Below, in pieces: positions 25,256 through 34,934 of a DNA stretch of 64,000 nt (its first letter is position 1; each line of letters begins with the position of its first letter). The stretch covers positions 310,001-374,000 of the forward strand of contig CAJXUD010000001.1 of NCBI GenBank assembly GCA_913061415.1, in the 5' to 3' direction. This stretch comes from an uncultured Oleispira sp. Its GTDB lineage: Bacteria > Pseudomonadota > Gammaproteobacteria > Pseudomonadales > Oceanobacteraceae. The position numbers and the translations under genes were made by a program. Below the pieces are notes generated by a model. That model did no database searches, was not told where the DNA came from, and saw only the letters and a list, made by a program, of their open reading frames with translations.

Positions 25256-25290
25256 GAGCAGGTTAATAATGCATAGCCTGCTCGTCTTTT
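25256..25290 (+). terminator. Terminator after ureG
   Basis: GAGCAGG (25256-25262) pairs with CCTGCTC (25277-25283), followed by GTCTTTT. It separates the urease operon from the urea transporter operon. Confidence 0.7.
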
Positions 25291-25389
25291 GATATACCTT
25301 AGTTAAAAGATTTTCTTAGAGTCCATCTTGCTACCGAATTGTCCACTTTGTAATTGCTACCTTATCGCGGCTAATACTTTCTACATAAC

Positions 25390-25499
25390 TGCACCAAATA
25401 AACACATTAATATAAGTTAAATGAATTTCCTGGTGCAATTAAATATTATTAAAAACCTATTAATAGAAAAACACCTATCTGCTTGGTCAATAAAGTGCG
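25390..25499 (+). promoter_or_regulatory. Sigma-54 type promoter and split NtrC-like half-sites before urtA
   Basis: TTGGTCAATAAAGTGCG (25483-25499) has the invariant GG and GC 12 bp apart but a weaker consensus than the ureD promoter. Upstream, exact NtrC half-sites TGCACCA (25390-25396) and TGGTGCA (25431-25437) stand inverted 41 bp apart instead of adjacent. The 395-bp gap shows nothing else gene-like. The role is inferred from location. Confidence 0.5.
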
Positions 25500-25636
25500 C
25501 GCCTCCGTGAATATAAAAGAAAATTCAATAGTTGGTATAGCCTTTGCTCTAGTCCAGTTAGCATCACCTAAAAATATCGAGAAAGAACTAAACGTTTAGA
25601 CCCGATAAAAATTTGGAAATTAAGAAGGACTTGAAA

Positions 25637-26959
25637 ATGAAAAGTATTTTTAAAAGCACAACGACTAAGCTGAGTAAGGTTTCTAAAGTACTAGCCGTTG
25701 CAACACTTGCTGCAGGCATCAGCATGGCCAATGCCGCAGACACTATTAAAGTCGGGGTGCTGCATTCCTTATCTGGCACGATGGCAATTTCTGAAACTAC
25801 GTTAAAAGATACTGTTCTGATGATGATCGAAGAACAGAATAAAAAAGGTGGGTTATTAGGTAAGCAACTTGAACCTGTGGTAGTAGACCCGGCTTCTAAT
25901 TGGCCTTTATTTGCAGAAAAAACGCGTGAGCTTTTATCACAAGAAGAAGTGGATGTAATCTTTGGCTGCTGGACTTCGGTTTCTCGTAAATCCGTATTGC
26001 CAGTAATCGAAGAGCTGAATGGTTTAATGTTCTACCCAGTTCAATACGAAGGTGAAGAATCTTCTAAAAACGTTTTTTATACGGGCGCAGCGCCAAACCA
26101 GCAAGCAATTCCTGCAATTGATTACTTATTAAAAGAAGTCGGTGCTAAGCGTTTTGTATTAGCCGGAACGGATTATGTTTATCCGCGTACAACTAACAAA
26201 ATTCTAGTGAGCTACCTTAAGTCTAAAGGCATTGCCGATGAAGACATTATGGTTAACTACACACCGTTTGGTCATAGCGATTGGCAGACAATCGTATCTG
26301 ACGTTAAAAAATTCGGTAGCAAAGGTAAAAAGACAGCAGTTGTTTCAACAGTGAATGGTGATGCAAACGTTCCTTTCTATAAAGAATTGGCTAACCAAGG
26401 TATCAGCTCTGAAGATATTCCAGTGGTGGCATTCTCGGTAGGTGAAGAAGAGCTTTCTGGTTTCGATACTAAACCGCTTGTGGGTCACCTTGCCGCATGG
26501 AACTACTTCATGAGTGCAGATAGTGAAGAAAATGAAAAATTCATCAGCCAATGGCATGCCTATACCAAAGATGATAACCGCGTAACCAACGATCCGATGG
26601 AAGCGACGTACATTGGTTTTAAAATGTGGGCGCAAGCGGTTGAGAAAGCCGGTAGCGAAGATGTTGATAAAGTGCGTTCTGCAATGTACGGCATGACCGT
26701 TCCTAACCTAGCGGGCGGTACTGCGGTTATGAATACCAATCATCACTTATCTAAGCCGGTTCTAATTGGAGAAATTCAAGAAGACGGTCAGTTCGATATC
26801 GTTTGGCAGACCGATGGTGAAGTAAAGGGTGATGCTTGGACGGATTTTCTACCAGAAAGTAAGGTGTTGATTTCTGATTGGACGGCTCCAATAAACTGCG
26901 GAAACTATAATACGGTTACAAAATCTTGTGGTGCAACTGCACTGGCTAGCGAAGAGTAA
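25637..26959 (+). CDS. urtA: Urea ABC transporter substrate-binding protein UrtA
   Basis: The 440-residue periplasmic binding protein of the branched-chain amino acid/amide type begins DTIKVGVLHSLSGTMAISET after a long signal peptide that is probably cleaved after ANA, near residue 34. UrtA-specific blocks include FGCWTSVSRKSVLPV and NGLMFYPVQYEGEESS. I choose the ATG at 25637, not the in-frame TTG at 25613, because AAGAAGGA is 8 nt before it and the signal peptide then starts normally. It is the first gene of urtABCDE. Confidence 0.95.
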   Translation: MKSIFKSTTTKLSKVSKVLAVATLAAGISMANAADTIKVGVLHSLSGTMAISETTLKDTVLMMIEEQNKKGGLLGKQLEPVVVDPASNWPLFAEKTRELLSQEEVDVIFGCWTSVSRKSVLPVIEELNGLMFYPVQYEGEESSKNVFYTGAAPNQQAIPAIDYLLKEVGAKRFVLAGTDYVYPRTTNKILVSYLKSKGIADEDIMVNYTPFGHSDWQTIVSDVKKFGSKGKKTAVVSTVNGDANVPFYKELANQGISSEDIPVVAFSVGEEELSGFDTKPLVGHLAAWNYFMSADSEENEKFISQWHAYTKDDNRVTNDPMEATYIGFKMWAQAVEKAGSEDVDKVRSAMYGMTVPNLAGGTAVMNTNHHLSKPVLIGEIQEDGQFDIVWQTDGEVKGDAWTDFLPESKVLISDWTAPINCGNYNTVTKSCGATALASEE

Positions 26960-26968
26960 TCTTCTTTA

Positions 26969-26998
26969 TGATTGGGAGTGCGGTAGTGCTCTCAGTCA
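26969..26998 (+). promoter_or_regulatory. Hairpin between urtA and urtB
   Basis: TGATTGGGAG pairs with CTCTCAGTCA (two G-U pairs) around a 10-nt loop, without a long T-run. It may stabilise the urtA transcript end, so that the binding protein outnumbers the membrane parts. This is inference. Confidence 0.5.
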
Positions 26999-27052
26999 TT
27001 ACTTCTCGAATTAAAATCTATTCATTTATAAAATTTCATTAGGAACCTAATC

Positions 27053-28726
27053 ATGCGCGAATACGTAAAACGTATTGTGCTGCTGAGTTGCTTTGCAATG
27101 CTTGCTGCTTTCAGTCATGCAGAAAGTGATACCAGCACGGAAGCCAAAGAAGCATTTCACAATACGTTACCTGCAATGACGCAGGCACTGATTAAAGCCA
27201 GCTATAAAGAAAAAGCTGACATAATTGATAGCATTGCCGCTATAGAAGATGATAATAAATTATTGATATTGCAATCCTTGTTAGATAACAAACTGTACTA
27301 TCAGAAAAAAAGCCAAGATCGAATTTTGATTGTTGATATGGCTTTAGTAAAAGCCAAAAAACCAAATGCCATGCTAGATGCGTTCAGCCAAGAAGATGTT
27401 GCTGGTTTATCGAAGCGCGCTGTTAAGCGAATTGGTGTGAATAACGCGTTACGCCGCAATCTTCGTTCTCATTTATCTTTGTTAAAAATCACTCATCCAG
27501 ATTCGAATGTTCGTATTGCTGCCGCGCAAAATTTATTAAAGGATAGCACGGGAATCGATTTAGCCTTTGTTGAAAAAACTTTTAAAAATGAAAAGAATCC
27601 TCAAGTTATCGATATCCTAAAAACAGCTCGTGGTTTGATGTTGTTAAAGACTGATCAATCGACAATTCGTCTGCTTGCTCTAGAAGAGCTTGATGGTTCT
27701 TTATACCCAGAAGTTCGTATCGAATTAAATAAATTTATTTCAGCCTTTACCGAAGAAGATAAAAAAGAGCGCACTGATGAGCTTAAGTTAGCTGAGCGAA
27801 CCCTTGCCGATATTGAAACACTCATGACTTATAACGGTTATGCCGAGAACCTATATTTTGGTTTGGCGTTAGGGGCTGTTTTATTACTAGCGGCGATTGG
27901 TCTTGCTATTACCTTTGGTGTAATGGGCGTTATTAACATGGCCCATGGTGAAATGATTATGTTGGGTGCGTATACCACTTACGTTATTCAGCTGTTAATG
28001 CCTGAGTCAATTGGTGCCTCTTTATTGGTTTCTATTCCTGCAGCATTTTTAGTCAGTGGCTTTGCTGGGATCTTAATTGAACGCTCGGTGATTCGTCACT
28101 TATACGGTCGCCCGTTAGAAACATTATTAGCCACATTTGGTATCAGTTTAATTTTACAGCAAGCAGTTCGTTCTATTTTTGGTCCATTAAATCGTGAAGT
28201 GATTACCCCAGATTGGTTAGCGGGTACCTTTATGGTGAACCCTGGTTTGTCGCTTACCTATAACCGTTTATACATCATCATTTTCAGCTTAGTGGTATTG
28301 GCGGTATTAGCGCTTGTATTAAAGCGTACGCTGTTTGGCTTGCAAATGCGTGCGGTCACCATGAATCGCCCAATGGCCAGCTCTATGGGCATTCGTACCG
28401 GTTGGGTTGATGCTTTAACGTTTGGTTTAGGTTCGGGCATTGCAGGTATTGCAGGTGTTGCATTAAGTCAGCTAACCAACGTGGGTCCTAACTTGGGTCA
28501 GGCGTATATTATTGATTCGTTTATGGTCGTGGTATTTGGTGGTGTAGGTAACTTGTGGGGTACGTTAGTCGGCGCTATGTCGCTGGGTATTGCTAATAAG
28601 TTTATGGAACCTGTTGCCGGTGCGGTACTCGCAAAAATACTGGTATTAGTTTTCATTATTTTATTCATCCAAAAACGTCCTCGGGGTTTATTCGCTCTGA
28701 AAGGCCGTGCAGTTGATAACGGTTAA
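27053..28726 (+). CDS. urtB: Urea ABC transporter permease UrtB
   Basis: The 557-residue protein has a signal peptide (about 1-24), a periplasmic N-terminal helical-repeat region (about 25-260) and a LivH-type permease domain with about eight membrane helices (from about 270, including MGVINMAHGEMIMLGAY). The large extracytoplasmic domain is usual for proteobacterial UrtB. It pairs with UrtC as the membrane channel. Confidence 0.95.
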   Translation: MREYVKRIVLLSCFAMLAAFSHAESDTSTEAKEAFHNTLPAMTQALIKASYKEKADIIDSIAAIEDDNKLLILQSLLDNKLYYQKKSQDRILIVDMALVKAKKPNAMLDAFSQEDVAGLSKRAVKRIGVNNALRRNLRSHLSLLKITHPDSNVRIAAAQNLLKDSTGIDLAFVEKTFKNEKNPQVIDILKTARGLMLLKTDQSTIRLLALEELDGSLYPEVRIELNKFISAFTEEDKKERTDELKLAERTLADIETLMTYNGYAENLYFGLALGAVLLLAAIGLAITFGVMGVINMAHGEMIMLGAYTTYVIQLLMPESIGASLLVSIPAAFLVSGFAGILIERSVIRHLYGRPLETLLATFGISLILQQAVRSIFGPLNREVITPDWLAGTFMVNPGLSLTYNRLYIIIFSLVVLAVLALVLKRTLFGLQMRAVTMNRPMASSMGIRTGWVDALTFGLGSGIAGIAGVALSQLTNVGPNLGQAYIIDSFMVVVFGGVGNLWGTLVGAMSLGIANKFMEPVAGAVLAKILVLVFIILFIQKRPRGLFALKGRAVDNG

Positions 28727-28736
28727 GGAGGATTTT

Positions 28737-29930
28737 ATGAACAATATTCAAGAGAAAAGTAATCAAGTAAAGCTTGGCCCATTAACAACGCTACTTATGA
28801 ACGATAAAGGTGGTCGTCGTTTATTAGCCGTGCTTGCCGCTTTGGCTATATTAGTTCCAGCATTAAACTTATTGATGCCGGAAGGTTCTTTTTTTCATGT
28901 GTCGACGTACACCATGACGCTATTGGGTAAGTATTTATGCTATGCCTTATTAGCCGTGGCGGTGGATTTAATTTGGGGCTATTGCGGGATTTTAAGTCTA
29001 GGACACGGTGCGTTTTTCGCATTGGGTGGCTATGCCATGGGCATGTATCTTATGCGTCAAATTGGTGATCGTGGCGTTTATAGCAATCCTGATCTGCCTG
29101 ACTTTATGGTGTTTTTAAACTGGCAAGAATTACCTTGGTACTGGTTAGGTTTTGATAACTTTAGTTTCGCGATGGTGATGGTGTTATTAGCACCGGGTAT
29201 CTTAGCCTTTGTGTTTGGTGCTTTGGCGTTCCGATCTCGTGTAACCGGTGTTTATCTTTCGATTATTACCCAAGCATTAACGTATGCCTTGATGTTAGCG
29301 TTTTTCCGTAACGACATGGGCTTTGGGGGTAATAACGGCTTAACCGACTTCAAAGATATTTTAGGCTTTGATTTACAGGCGGATACGACGCGTGCGGGTT
29401 TGTTTTTCTGTTCGGCCTTGGCGTTAATGATCGGTTATTTAATCAGCCGCTTTATTGTTACCTCTAAACTAGGTCGAGTACTCATCGCGATTCGTGATAG
29501 TGAAAATCGTGCACGATTTTTAGGATATAAAGTTGAGTACTTTAAATTATTCGTCTTTGTGGTATCGGCTATGTTGGCGGGTATTGCAGGTGCACTTTAT
29601 GTTCCTCAGGTAGGCATTATTAACCCCGGTGAGTTTGCTCCGTTATTATCCATCGAGATGATTATCTGGGTAGCCGTTGGTGGGCGCGGTACATTATTTG
29701 GTGCTGTGATCGGTGCTATCTTGGTGAACTATGCAAAAACCTATTTCACCGGTGCGTTTGCGGAAATCTGGTTGTTCTTGTTAGGTGGCTTGTTTGTACT
29801 GACAACCTTGTATCTGCCAAGAGGCATTATTGGTTTGTGGAAAGAAACCTCTGAAAAAATATCAAAAAAGTTAGCCGATCGAAAATTGGATAGCAAAAGA
29901 GAGTCGCTTCCTAAAGGAGAAAACGTATGA
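28737..29930 (+). CDS. urtC: Urea ABC transporter permease UrtC
   Basis: The LivM-type permease is 397 residues from the ATG at 28737, which has AAGGAGG just before it; an upstream in-frame start would overlap urtB and lacks a ribosome site. It has about nine membrane helices. The family block DLIWGYCGILSLGHGAFFALGGYAMG is present. It overlaps urtD by ATGA. Confidence 0.95.
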   Translation: MNNIQEKSNQVKLGPLTTLLMNDKGGRRLLAVLAALAILVPALNLLMPEGSFFHVSTYTMTLLGKYLCYALLAVAVDLIWGYCGILSLGHGAFFALGGYAMGMYLMRQIGDRGVYSNPDLPDFMVFLNWQELPWYWLGFDNFSFAMVMVLLAPGILAFVFGALAFRSRVTGVYLSIITQALTYALMLAFFRNDMGFGGNNGLTDFKDILGFDLQADTTRAGLFFCSALALMIGYLISRFIVTSKLGRVLIAIRDSENRARFLGYKVEYFKLFVFVVSAMLAGIAGALYVPQVGIINPGEFAPLLSIEMIIWVAVGGRGTLFGAVIGAILVNYAKTYFTGAFAEIWLFLLGGLFVLTTLYLPRGIIGLWKETSEKISKKLADRKLDSKRESLPKGENV

Positions 29931-30733
29931 GCAGCATCAGCGGTATGAACAGCAAGCACATTGATAATTCTCCTGTTCTTTATCTGGATGGCGTCACGGT
30001 TAGCTTTGATGGTTTTAAAGCGTTAAATAATCTTTCTATGACGATAGAGAAAGGTGAGATGCGCGCGATCATTGGTCCTAACGGTGCAGGTAAAACCACC
30101 ATGATGGATGTGATTACGGGTAAGACTCGTCCGGATGAAGGTACGATTCAATTTAATAGTACTTCTAAGGAAGCTGGAAACAAAAATACCGATTACGATT
30201 TGACTCAATATGATGAAGCATCGGTTGCAAATTTAGGTGTGGGCCGAAAATTTCAGAAACCGAGTGTGATTGAAAGCTTAACCATTTTTGAAAATTTAGA
30301 AATGTCTTTAAAAGGGGGCCGCACTATTTGGCAGTCTTTATTTCATAAATTAAGTGCTGAGCAAAAACTCAAGCTGGATGAGATTCTCGGTTTAATCGAC
30401 ATGACTGATAAAGCGCATGAGTTAGCGGGTAATTTATCTCATGGCCAAAAGCAGTGGTTAGAGATTGGTATGTTATTGGGCCAAGAGCCTGAATTATTAT
30501 TAATTGATGAGCCTGCTGCGGGCATGACGGATGAAGAAACGATGAAAACCGCCGAGCTGTTTAAGACCTTAGCGAAAACACATTCGTTAATGGTGGTTGA
30601 ACACGATATGGATTTCATTGAAGCGTTAAATTGCAAAGTGACCGTATTGAACGAAGGCAGTGTGTTGGCGGAAGGTACTTTACAAGAAGTGAAGGCCAAT
30701 GAAGATGTTATTGAAAAGTATTTGGGACGCTAA
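29927..30733 (+). CDS. urtD: Urea ABC transporter ATPase UrtD
   Basis: The 268-residue LivG-type ATPase has Walker A GPNGAGKTT (about 51-59), signature LSHGQKQWLEIG and Walker B LLLIDEPAAGM. It energises urea import together with UrtE. Confidence 0.95.
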   Translation: MSSISGMNSKHIDNSPVLYLDGVTVSFDGFKALNNLSMTIEKGEMRAIIGPNGAGKTTMMDVITGKTRPDEGTIQFNSTSKEAGNKNTDYDLTQYDEASVANLGVGRKFQKPSVIESLTIFENLEMSLKGGRTIWQSLFHKLSAEQKLKLDEILGLIDMTDKAHELAGNLSHGQKQWLEIGMLLGQEPELLLIDEPAAGMTDEETMKTAELFKTLAKTHSLMVVEHDMDFIEALNCKVTVLNEGSVLAEGTLQEVKANEDVIEKYLGR

Positions 30734-30735
30734 TT

Positions 30736-31434
30736 ATGTTGAAAGTTAAAAATGTAGATGTGTCTTATGGTGCTAGCCAGGCTTTATATGATGTTTCTAT
30801 GGATGCAGAAATTGGCAAAGTAACTTGTGTACTGGGGCGTAACGGTGTGGGTAAAACGACATTGATGAAAGCCTTGTCGGGACACTTATCTGCGGGTAAA
30901 GGTGAAATCGAATGGATGGGTAAGGATATAAACGGCCAGGCGCCGTTTGATCGTGCCAGGCAGGGCATTGCGTATGTGCCTCAGGGTCGAGATATCTTTT
31001 CGCAGCTTACGGTTGAAGAAAATTTAGAAACAGCTTTTTCGGCCTTACCTAAAAGTCAGCGTAAAATTGATCCTGAAGTTTTTGCTTTGTTTCCTGTATT
31101 GCACAAGATGCTCAAGCGCCGAGGTGGTGATTTATCCGGTGGTCAGCAGCAGCAATTAGCGATTGCCCGAGCGTTATTACTACGACCTAAAATGTTGATT
31201 CTGGATGAGCCAACCGAAGGTATTCAACCGTCTGTAATTAAAGACATTGGTAAAGTGATTGAGCTTCTGCGTGATCGAGGTGAGATGGCGATTGTATTGG
31301 TTGAGCAATATTTAGAGTTTGCTGCTGAATTAGCGGACGAATTTATTATCTTAGAGCGCGGTCGTGTTGTGGCTACGGGGTCGGGTGATGAATTAGCAAC
31401 GTCTAAGGAGGCAAAAGAATTATTGGCAATCTGA
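30736..31434 (+). CDS. urtE: Urea ABC transporter ATPase UrtE
   Basis: The 232-residue LivF-type ATPase has Walker A GRNGVGKTT, signature LSGGQQQQLAIARAL and Walker B MLILDEPTEGIQPS; the EGIQPS ending is typical of UrtE. It is 2 nt after urtD and is followed by a terminator. Confidence 0.95.
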   Translation: MLKVKNVDVSYGASQALYDVSMDAEIGKVTCVLGRNGVGKTTLMKALSGHLSAGKGEIEWMGKDINGQAPFDRARQGIAYVPQGRDIFSQLTVEENLETAFSALPKSQRKIDPEVFALFPVLHKMLKRRGGDLSGGQQQQLAIARALLLRPKMLILDEPTEGIQPSVIKDIGKVIELLRDRGEMAIVLVEQYLEFAAELADEFIILERGRVVATGSGDELATSKEAKELLAI

Positions 31435-31520
31435 CAATGTTTGATGAGCAGATGCTTAAGTAAGCTGTTACTGAATCAAAATTATTTATTCAAATAAGTA
31501 ATTTGTCGTAGTGAACAATA

Positions 31521-31547
31521 AAGGCGTGCCACATTGGTGCGCCTTTT
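31521..31547 (+). terminator. Terminator after urtE
   Basis: AAGGCGTGCC pairs with GGTGCGCCTT (two G-U pairs) around ACATT, followed by a short T-run. The same bases look like a weak NtrC site (31525-31541). The 344-bp gap also holds the sigma-54 promoter of the porin gene. Confidence 0.75.
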
Positions 31548-31668
31548 CTATTTTTACGCACCAAAACTGAACTCTCTAGGTATGTTGTGCACTGGTTTTA
31601 ATCTTTAATAAATAGATATTAATATATGAAATCCATCTAAGTCATTGAAATTAAAGGATTTTATAAAG

Positions 31669-31685
31669 TTGGCACACCTTCTGCT
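31669..31685 (+). promoter_or_regulatory. Sigma-54 (-24/-12) promoter of the porin-glnK-amtB unit
   Basis: TTGGCACACCTTCTGCT fits TGGCAC-N5-TTGCW almost fully, with GG (31671) and GC (31683) 12 bp apart. It is about 95 bp before the porin start, so expression should depend on RpoN and an activator, most likely NtrC. Confidence 0.82.
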
Positions 31686-31778
31686 ATAAGACATTCAGAT
31701 ACATAAAATAGTGCGTAGCCAGAAGGCTCGCCTAAATACTTAAAGTTAAAAACTTAAAACTAAAGAAGGAAGGTCCTA

Positions 31779-32456
31779 ATGACTAAATTATCTCAAGCAA
31801 TCGCACTAGCAACTGTAATGACTGCAGGTCTAGTTGGTACTACAACAACTCAAGCTGAAGTTGAAGTTTCTGCTTCTGCTGCTATTGCGAACATGTACTT
31901 ATGGCGTGGTACTGATCTAGGTTCTAACGCAGGCCAAGGCGGTGTTCCAGCGGTTTCTGGTGGTTTATCAGTAAGTTCTGTTGGCGCATACGGTGGTGTT
32001 TGGACTTCTTCTGGTGATGCCGGTGCTGGACAAGAATATGACATCTATGCAGGTTATGGCGGTGAAGCAGGTGCTCTTTCTTATGACGTAAGTGTTTGGA
32101 CTTATGTTTATCCTGATGGCGGTACTTCAGACGGTACTTTTGGTGATAACTCTGAAGTTATTATTAGTCTTGGCGCTGCTGGTGGTTCTGTTGGTATCTA
32201 TAAACAGATCGGCGATAAAGTTGATAATGACAACATGTATTACACACTAGGTTATGGCATGAATGCTTTCAGCGGTACTGTTGGTATTACTGATGCTGCA
32301 GCAAAAGGTTCTGATTATACTCACCTAGATCTTTCTTATGCTTATAACGACAACCTTTCTTTCACAGTAAGCAAGATCGTAGATCAAGAAACTGAAAAAG
32401 CGTTAGATGAAGATACTAAATTAGTTGTTTCTTACAGCCTGCCTATTGATCTATAA
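31779..32456 (+). CDS. TorF-family putative porin (Gcw_chp type)
   Basis: The 225-residue outer-membrane protein has a signal peptide (about 1-26, cleaved after TQA). The start of the mature chain carries SAAIANMYLWRGTDLGS, the defining N-terminal block of the Gcw_chp/TorF family, followed by alternating Gly/aromatic beta-strand sequence and a C-terminal VVSYSLPIDL strand. It is placed in front of glnK-amtB under a sigma-54 type promoter, so it may let small nitrogen compounds through the outer membrane. That substrate is inference. Confidence 0.85.
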   Translation: MTKLSQAIALATVMTAGLVGTTTTQAEVEVSASAAIANMYLWRGTDLGSNAGQGGVPAVSGGLSVSSVGAYGGVWTSSGDAGAGQEYDIYAGYGGEAGALSYDVSVWTYVYPDGGTSDGTFGDNSEVIISLGAAGGSVGIYKQIGDKVDNDNMYYTLGYGMNAFSGTVGITDAAAKGSDYTHLDLSYAYNDNLSFTVSKIVDQETEKALDEDTKLVVSYSLPIDL

Positions 32457-32467
32457 ATAACATACAA

Positions 32468-32493
32468 TGAGCCCCTGCCTCCGCAAGGGCTCA
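32468..32493 (+). terminator. Hairpin between porin gene and glnK
   Basis: TGAGCCCCTGC and GCAAGGGCTCA form an 11-bp stem with one mismatch and a 4-nt loop (CTCC). No T-run follows, so partial read-through into glnK is likely. There is no separate glnK promoter of note in the 73-bp gap. Confidence 0.6.
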
Positions 32494-32517
32494 TAATTCC
32501 AAAATTTTAAAACTTAA

Positions 32518-32868
<351 letters not shown>

Positions 32869-32987
32869 TCTTTTTATGTGTTTTCACTGATTCTTAAAGG
32901 CATCAGTAGAATAGATAAAAAGAACACAAATAATATTTTGAGTCAGTATTGCTGATTCATTGTTAAGCCTAATGCGGAGGGCTTTCC

Positions 32988-34256
32988 ATGGAAAACCAAA
33001 TTTTTGAGTTGCAGTATGCAATGGACACCTTTTATTTCTTGGTGTGCGGTGCGTTAGTTATGTGGATGGCGGCAGGTTTCGCCATGTTAGAAGCGGGCCT
33101 TGTTCGTTCTAAAAATACCACCGAAATTCTTACTAAGAACGTCGCCTTGTTTGCGATCTCTTGTACCATGTATCTTATCTGCGGTTATGCAATTATGTAT
33201 GACGGTGGTCTTTTCCTTTCAGGTATCACTGAAGTAGATTCTGCAGCAGTATTAGCAGATTATGCGGCGCGTGAAGATGGCTTCAACGGTGGTTCAATCT
33301 ACTCTGGCGCTTCTGACTTTTTCTTCCAGGTTGTATTCGTAGCAACGGCTATGTCGATTGTTTCGGGTGCGGTTGCTGAGCGTATGAAGCTTTGGGCTTT
33401 CCTTGCTTTCGCAGTAGTTATGACAGGTGTTATCTATCCTTTAGAAGGTTCTTGGACTTGGGGTGGTCAGTCTGTTTTCGGTCTGTTCTCTCTAGGTGAT
33501 GACTTCGGTTTCTCTGACTTTGCTGGTTCTGGTATCGTTCATATGGCTGGTGCATCAGCGGCACTTGCAGGTGTTATCTTATTAGGTGCACGTAAAGGTA
33601 AGTACGGTAAAAACGGCGAAATCAACGCAATTCCTGGTGCTAACTTGCCAATGGCGACACTGGGTACGTTCATCCTTTGGATGGGTTGGTTCGGTTTCAA
33701 CGGTGGCTCTGTGCTTAAGCTAGGTGATATCTCTAGCGCACATTCTGTTGCAGTTGTATTTATGAATACTAACGCAGCGGCTGCTGGTGGCTTAATCGGC
33801 GCTTTATTATTCGCTCGTATCTTGTTTAAGAAAGCGGATCTAACCATGGCGCTTAACGGTGCATTAGCAGGTCTAGTAGCGATTACTGCTGAGCCTTCTA
33901 CTCCGACTCCTTTAGAAGCGACTATCATTGGTCTGATCGGTGGTCTGATCGTTGTCGCGGCGATTCTTACTTTGGATAAGATGAAGCTTGATGATCCAGT
34001 AGGTGCTATCTCTGTACACGGTGTTGTTGGTTTGTTTGGTCTATTAGTTGTACCTTTCACTAACGATGGCGCTAGCTTCTTAGGACAAGCGGTGGGTGCA
34101 CTTACAATCTTTGTATGGGTATTCGGTGCTTCATTCGTAACTTGGTTAATCATTAAAGCGGTTATGGGTATCCGTGTAAGCGAAGAAGAAGAGTATGAAG
34201 GTGTTGATATCGCAGAGTGCGGTATGGAAGCTTACCCTGAGTTTAGTAATAAATAA
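32988..34256 (+). CDS. amtB: Ammonium transporter AmtB
   Basis: The 422-residue Amt/MEP/Rh channel has about eleven membrane helices. Family blocks include FAMLEAGLVRSKN, DFAGSGIVHMAGASAALAG with the first pore His, and DDPVGAISVHGVVG with the second. It conducts ammonium and is gated by GlnK, encoded 119 nt upstream. There is no cleaved-type signal as in E. coli; the first helix starts near residue 10. A strong terminator follows. Confidence 0.96.
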   Translation: MENQIFELQYAMDTFYFLVCGALVMWMAAGFAMLEAGLVRSKNTTEILTKNVALFAISCTMYLICGYAIMYDGGLFLSGITEVDSAAVLADYAAREDGFNGGSIYSGASDFFFQVVFVATAMSIVSGAVAERMKLWAFLAFAVVMTGVIYPLEGSWTWGGQSVFGLFSLGDDFGFSDFAGSGIVHMAGASAALAGVILLGARKGKYGKNGEINAIPGANLPMATLGTFILWMGWFGFNGGSVLKLGDISSAHSVAVVFMNTNAAAAGGLIGALLFARILFKKADLTMALNGALAGLVAITAEPSTPTPLEATIIGLIGGLIVVAAILTLDKMKLDDPVGAISVHGVVGLFGLLVVPFTNDGASFLGQAVGALTIFVWVFGASFVTWLIIKAVMGIRVSEEEEYEGVDIAECGMEAYPEFSNK

Positions 34257-34283
34257 GCTCAATGAGTTAACAACGCTTCAATT

Positions 34284-34317
34284 AAAAAACCGCAATCAGT
34301 AATGATTGCGGTTTTTT
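34284..34317 (+). terminator. Terminator after amtB
   Basis: AAAAAACCGCAATCA, loop GTAA, then the exact complement ending in a T-run. This is a textbook intrinsic terminator. Confidence 0.93.
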
Positions 34318-34469
34318 TATGTCTGTCAAAAACTTCTTGTTATTCGTGCAATAAAGTTTGAAATAAAGCCGACATTTACTGGCGAAATTTCTAATTTGAA
34401 CTATAAATATTGACAACCTTGTGTCAGGTGACAGTGGACATTGATTAATAATTATAAGGAGCTGACATT

Positions 34470-34733
34470 ATGTCTGAACAAAAGACGACTAAAACTGAAG
34501 CAACGGCTGCTAATTCTGAGAAGCCTAAAGCGCATGCAGAAGGCTTTCATAGCCACAATGATGATATGCCTAATAGTGCGACAATCGCCGAACGACAGCG
34601 CTTGCGTGATGAGGTTGCGTCAGAGGTAGAGGCTTTCTTGGCGAAAGGCGGCGGCATTACTTCTGTGGAAGCGAACCTTCGAGCTGATCCACCTAAAAAG
34701 CCAGAATCTAATTATGGTAGTCGACCTATTTAA
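34470..34733 (+). CDS. sutA: SutA-like RNA polymerase-binding transcription regulator
   Basis: The 87-residue protein is highly charged and low in complexity at its N-terminus (1-40). It has a short helix (AERQRLRDEVASEVEAFLAKGG) and ends in DPPKKPESNYGSRPI, nearly identical to my memory of the end of Pseudomonas SutA. SutA binds RNA polymerase and raises expression of ribosomal and maintenance genes in slow growth. In Pseudomonas the gene also sits beside glnK-amtB. A TAAGGAG ribosome site precedes it. Confidence 0.82.
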   Translation: MSEQKTTKTEATAANSEKPKAHAEGFHSHNDDMPNSATIAERQRLRDEVASEVEAFLAKGGGITSVEANLRADPPKKPESNYGSRPI

Positions 34734-34934
34734 TTGAGATTTTAGCGAGAGAATTAGACAAGGTAGGTCATTGGCAGATTCGTGACCTACCTATAATTAG
34801 AATAATACTCTTTTTATGAATCGCGCTAACTGAGTCACAAAACAGAGTTTGTTGATTAGCGCAATTACTAAATAACCGTATACTTATTAGACAATAATTT
34901 AAAACCAATTCGCAGGATGCGAAAGGATGTTTCA

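Noticed and set aside
31525-31541. NtrC-like site before the porin promoter
   Set aside because: It matches only about 10 of 14 positions and coincides with the stem of the urtE terminator, which explains the symmetry better. It is kept only as a remark in the terminator entry.
33539-34153. 204-codon frame antisense to amtB
   Set aside because: A shadow of amtB codon use, Pro/Ala/Thr-rich with no start signal or family resemblance.
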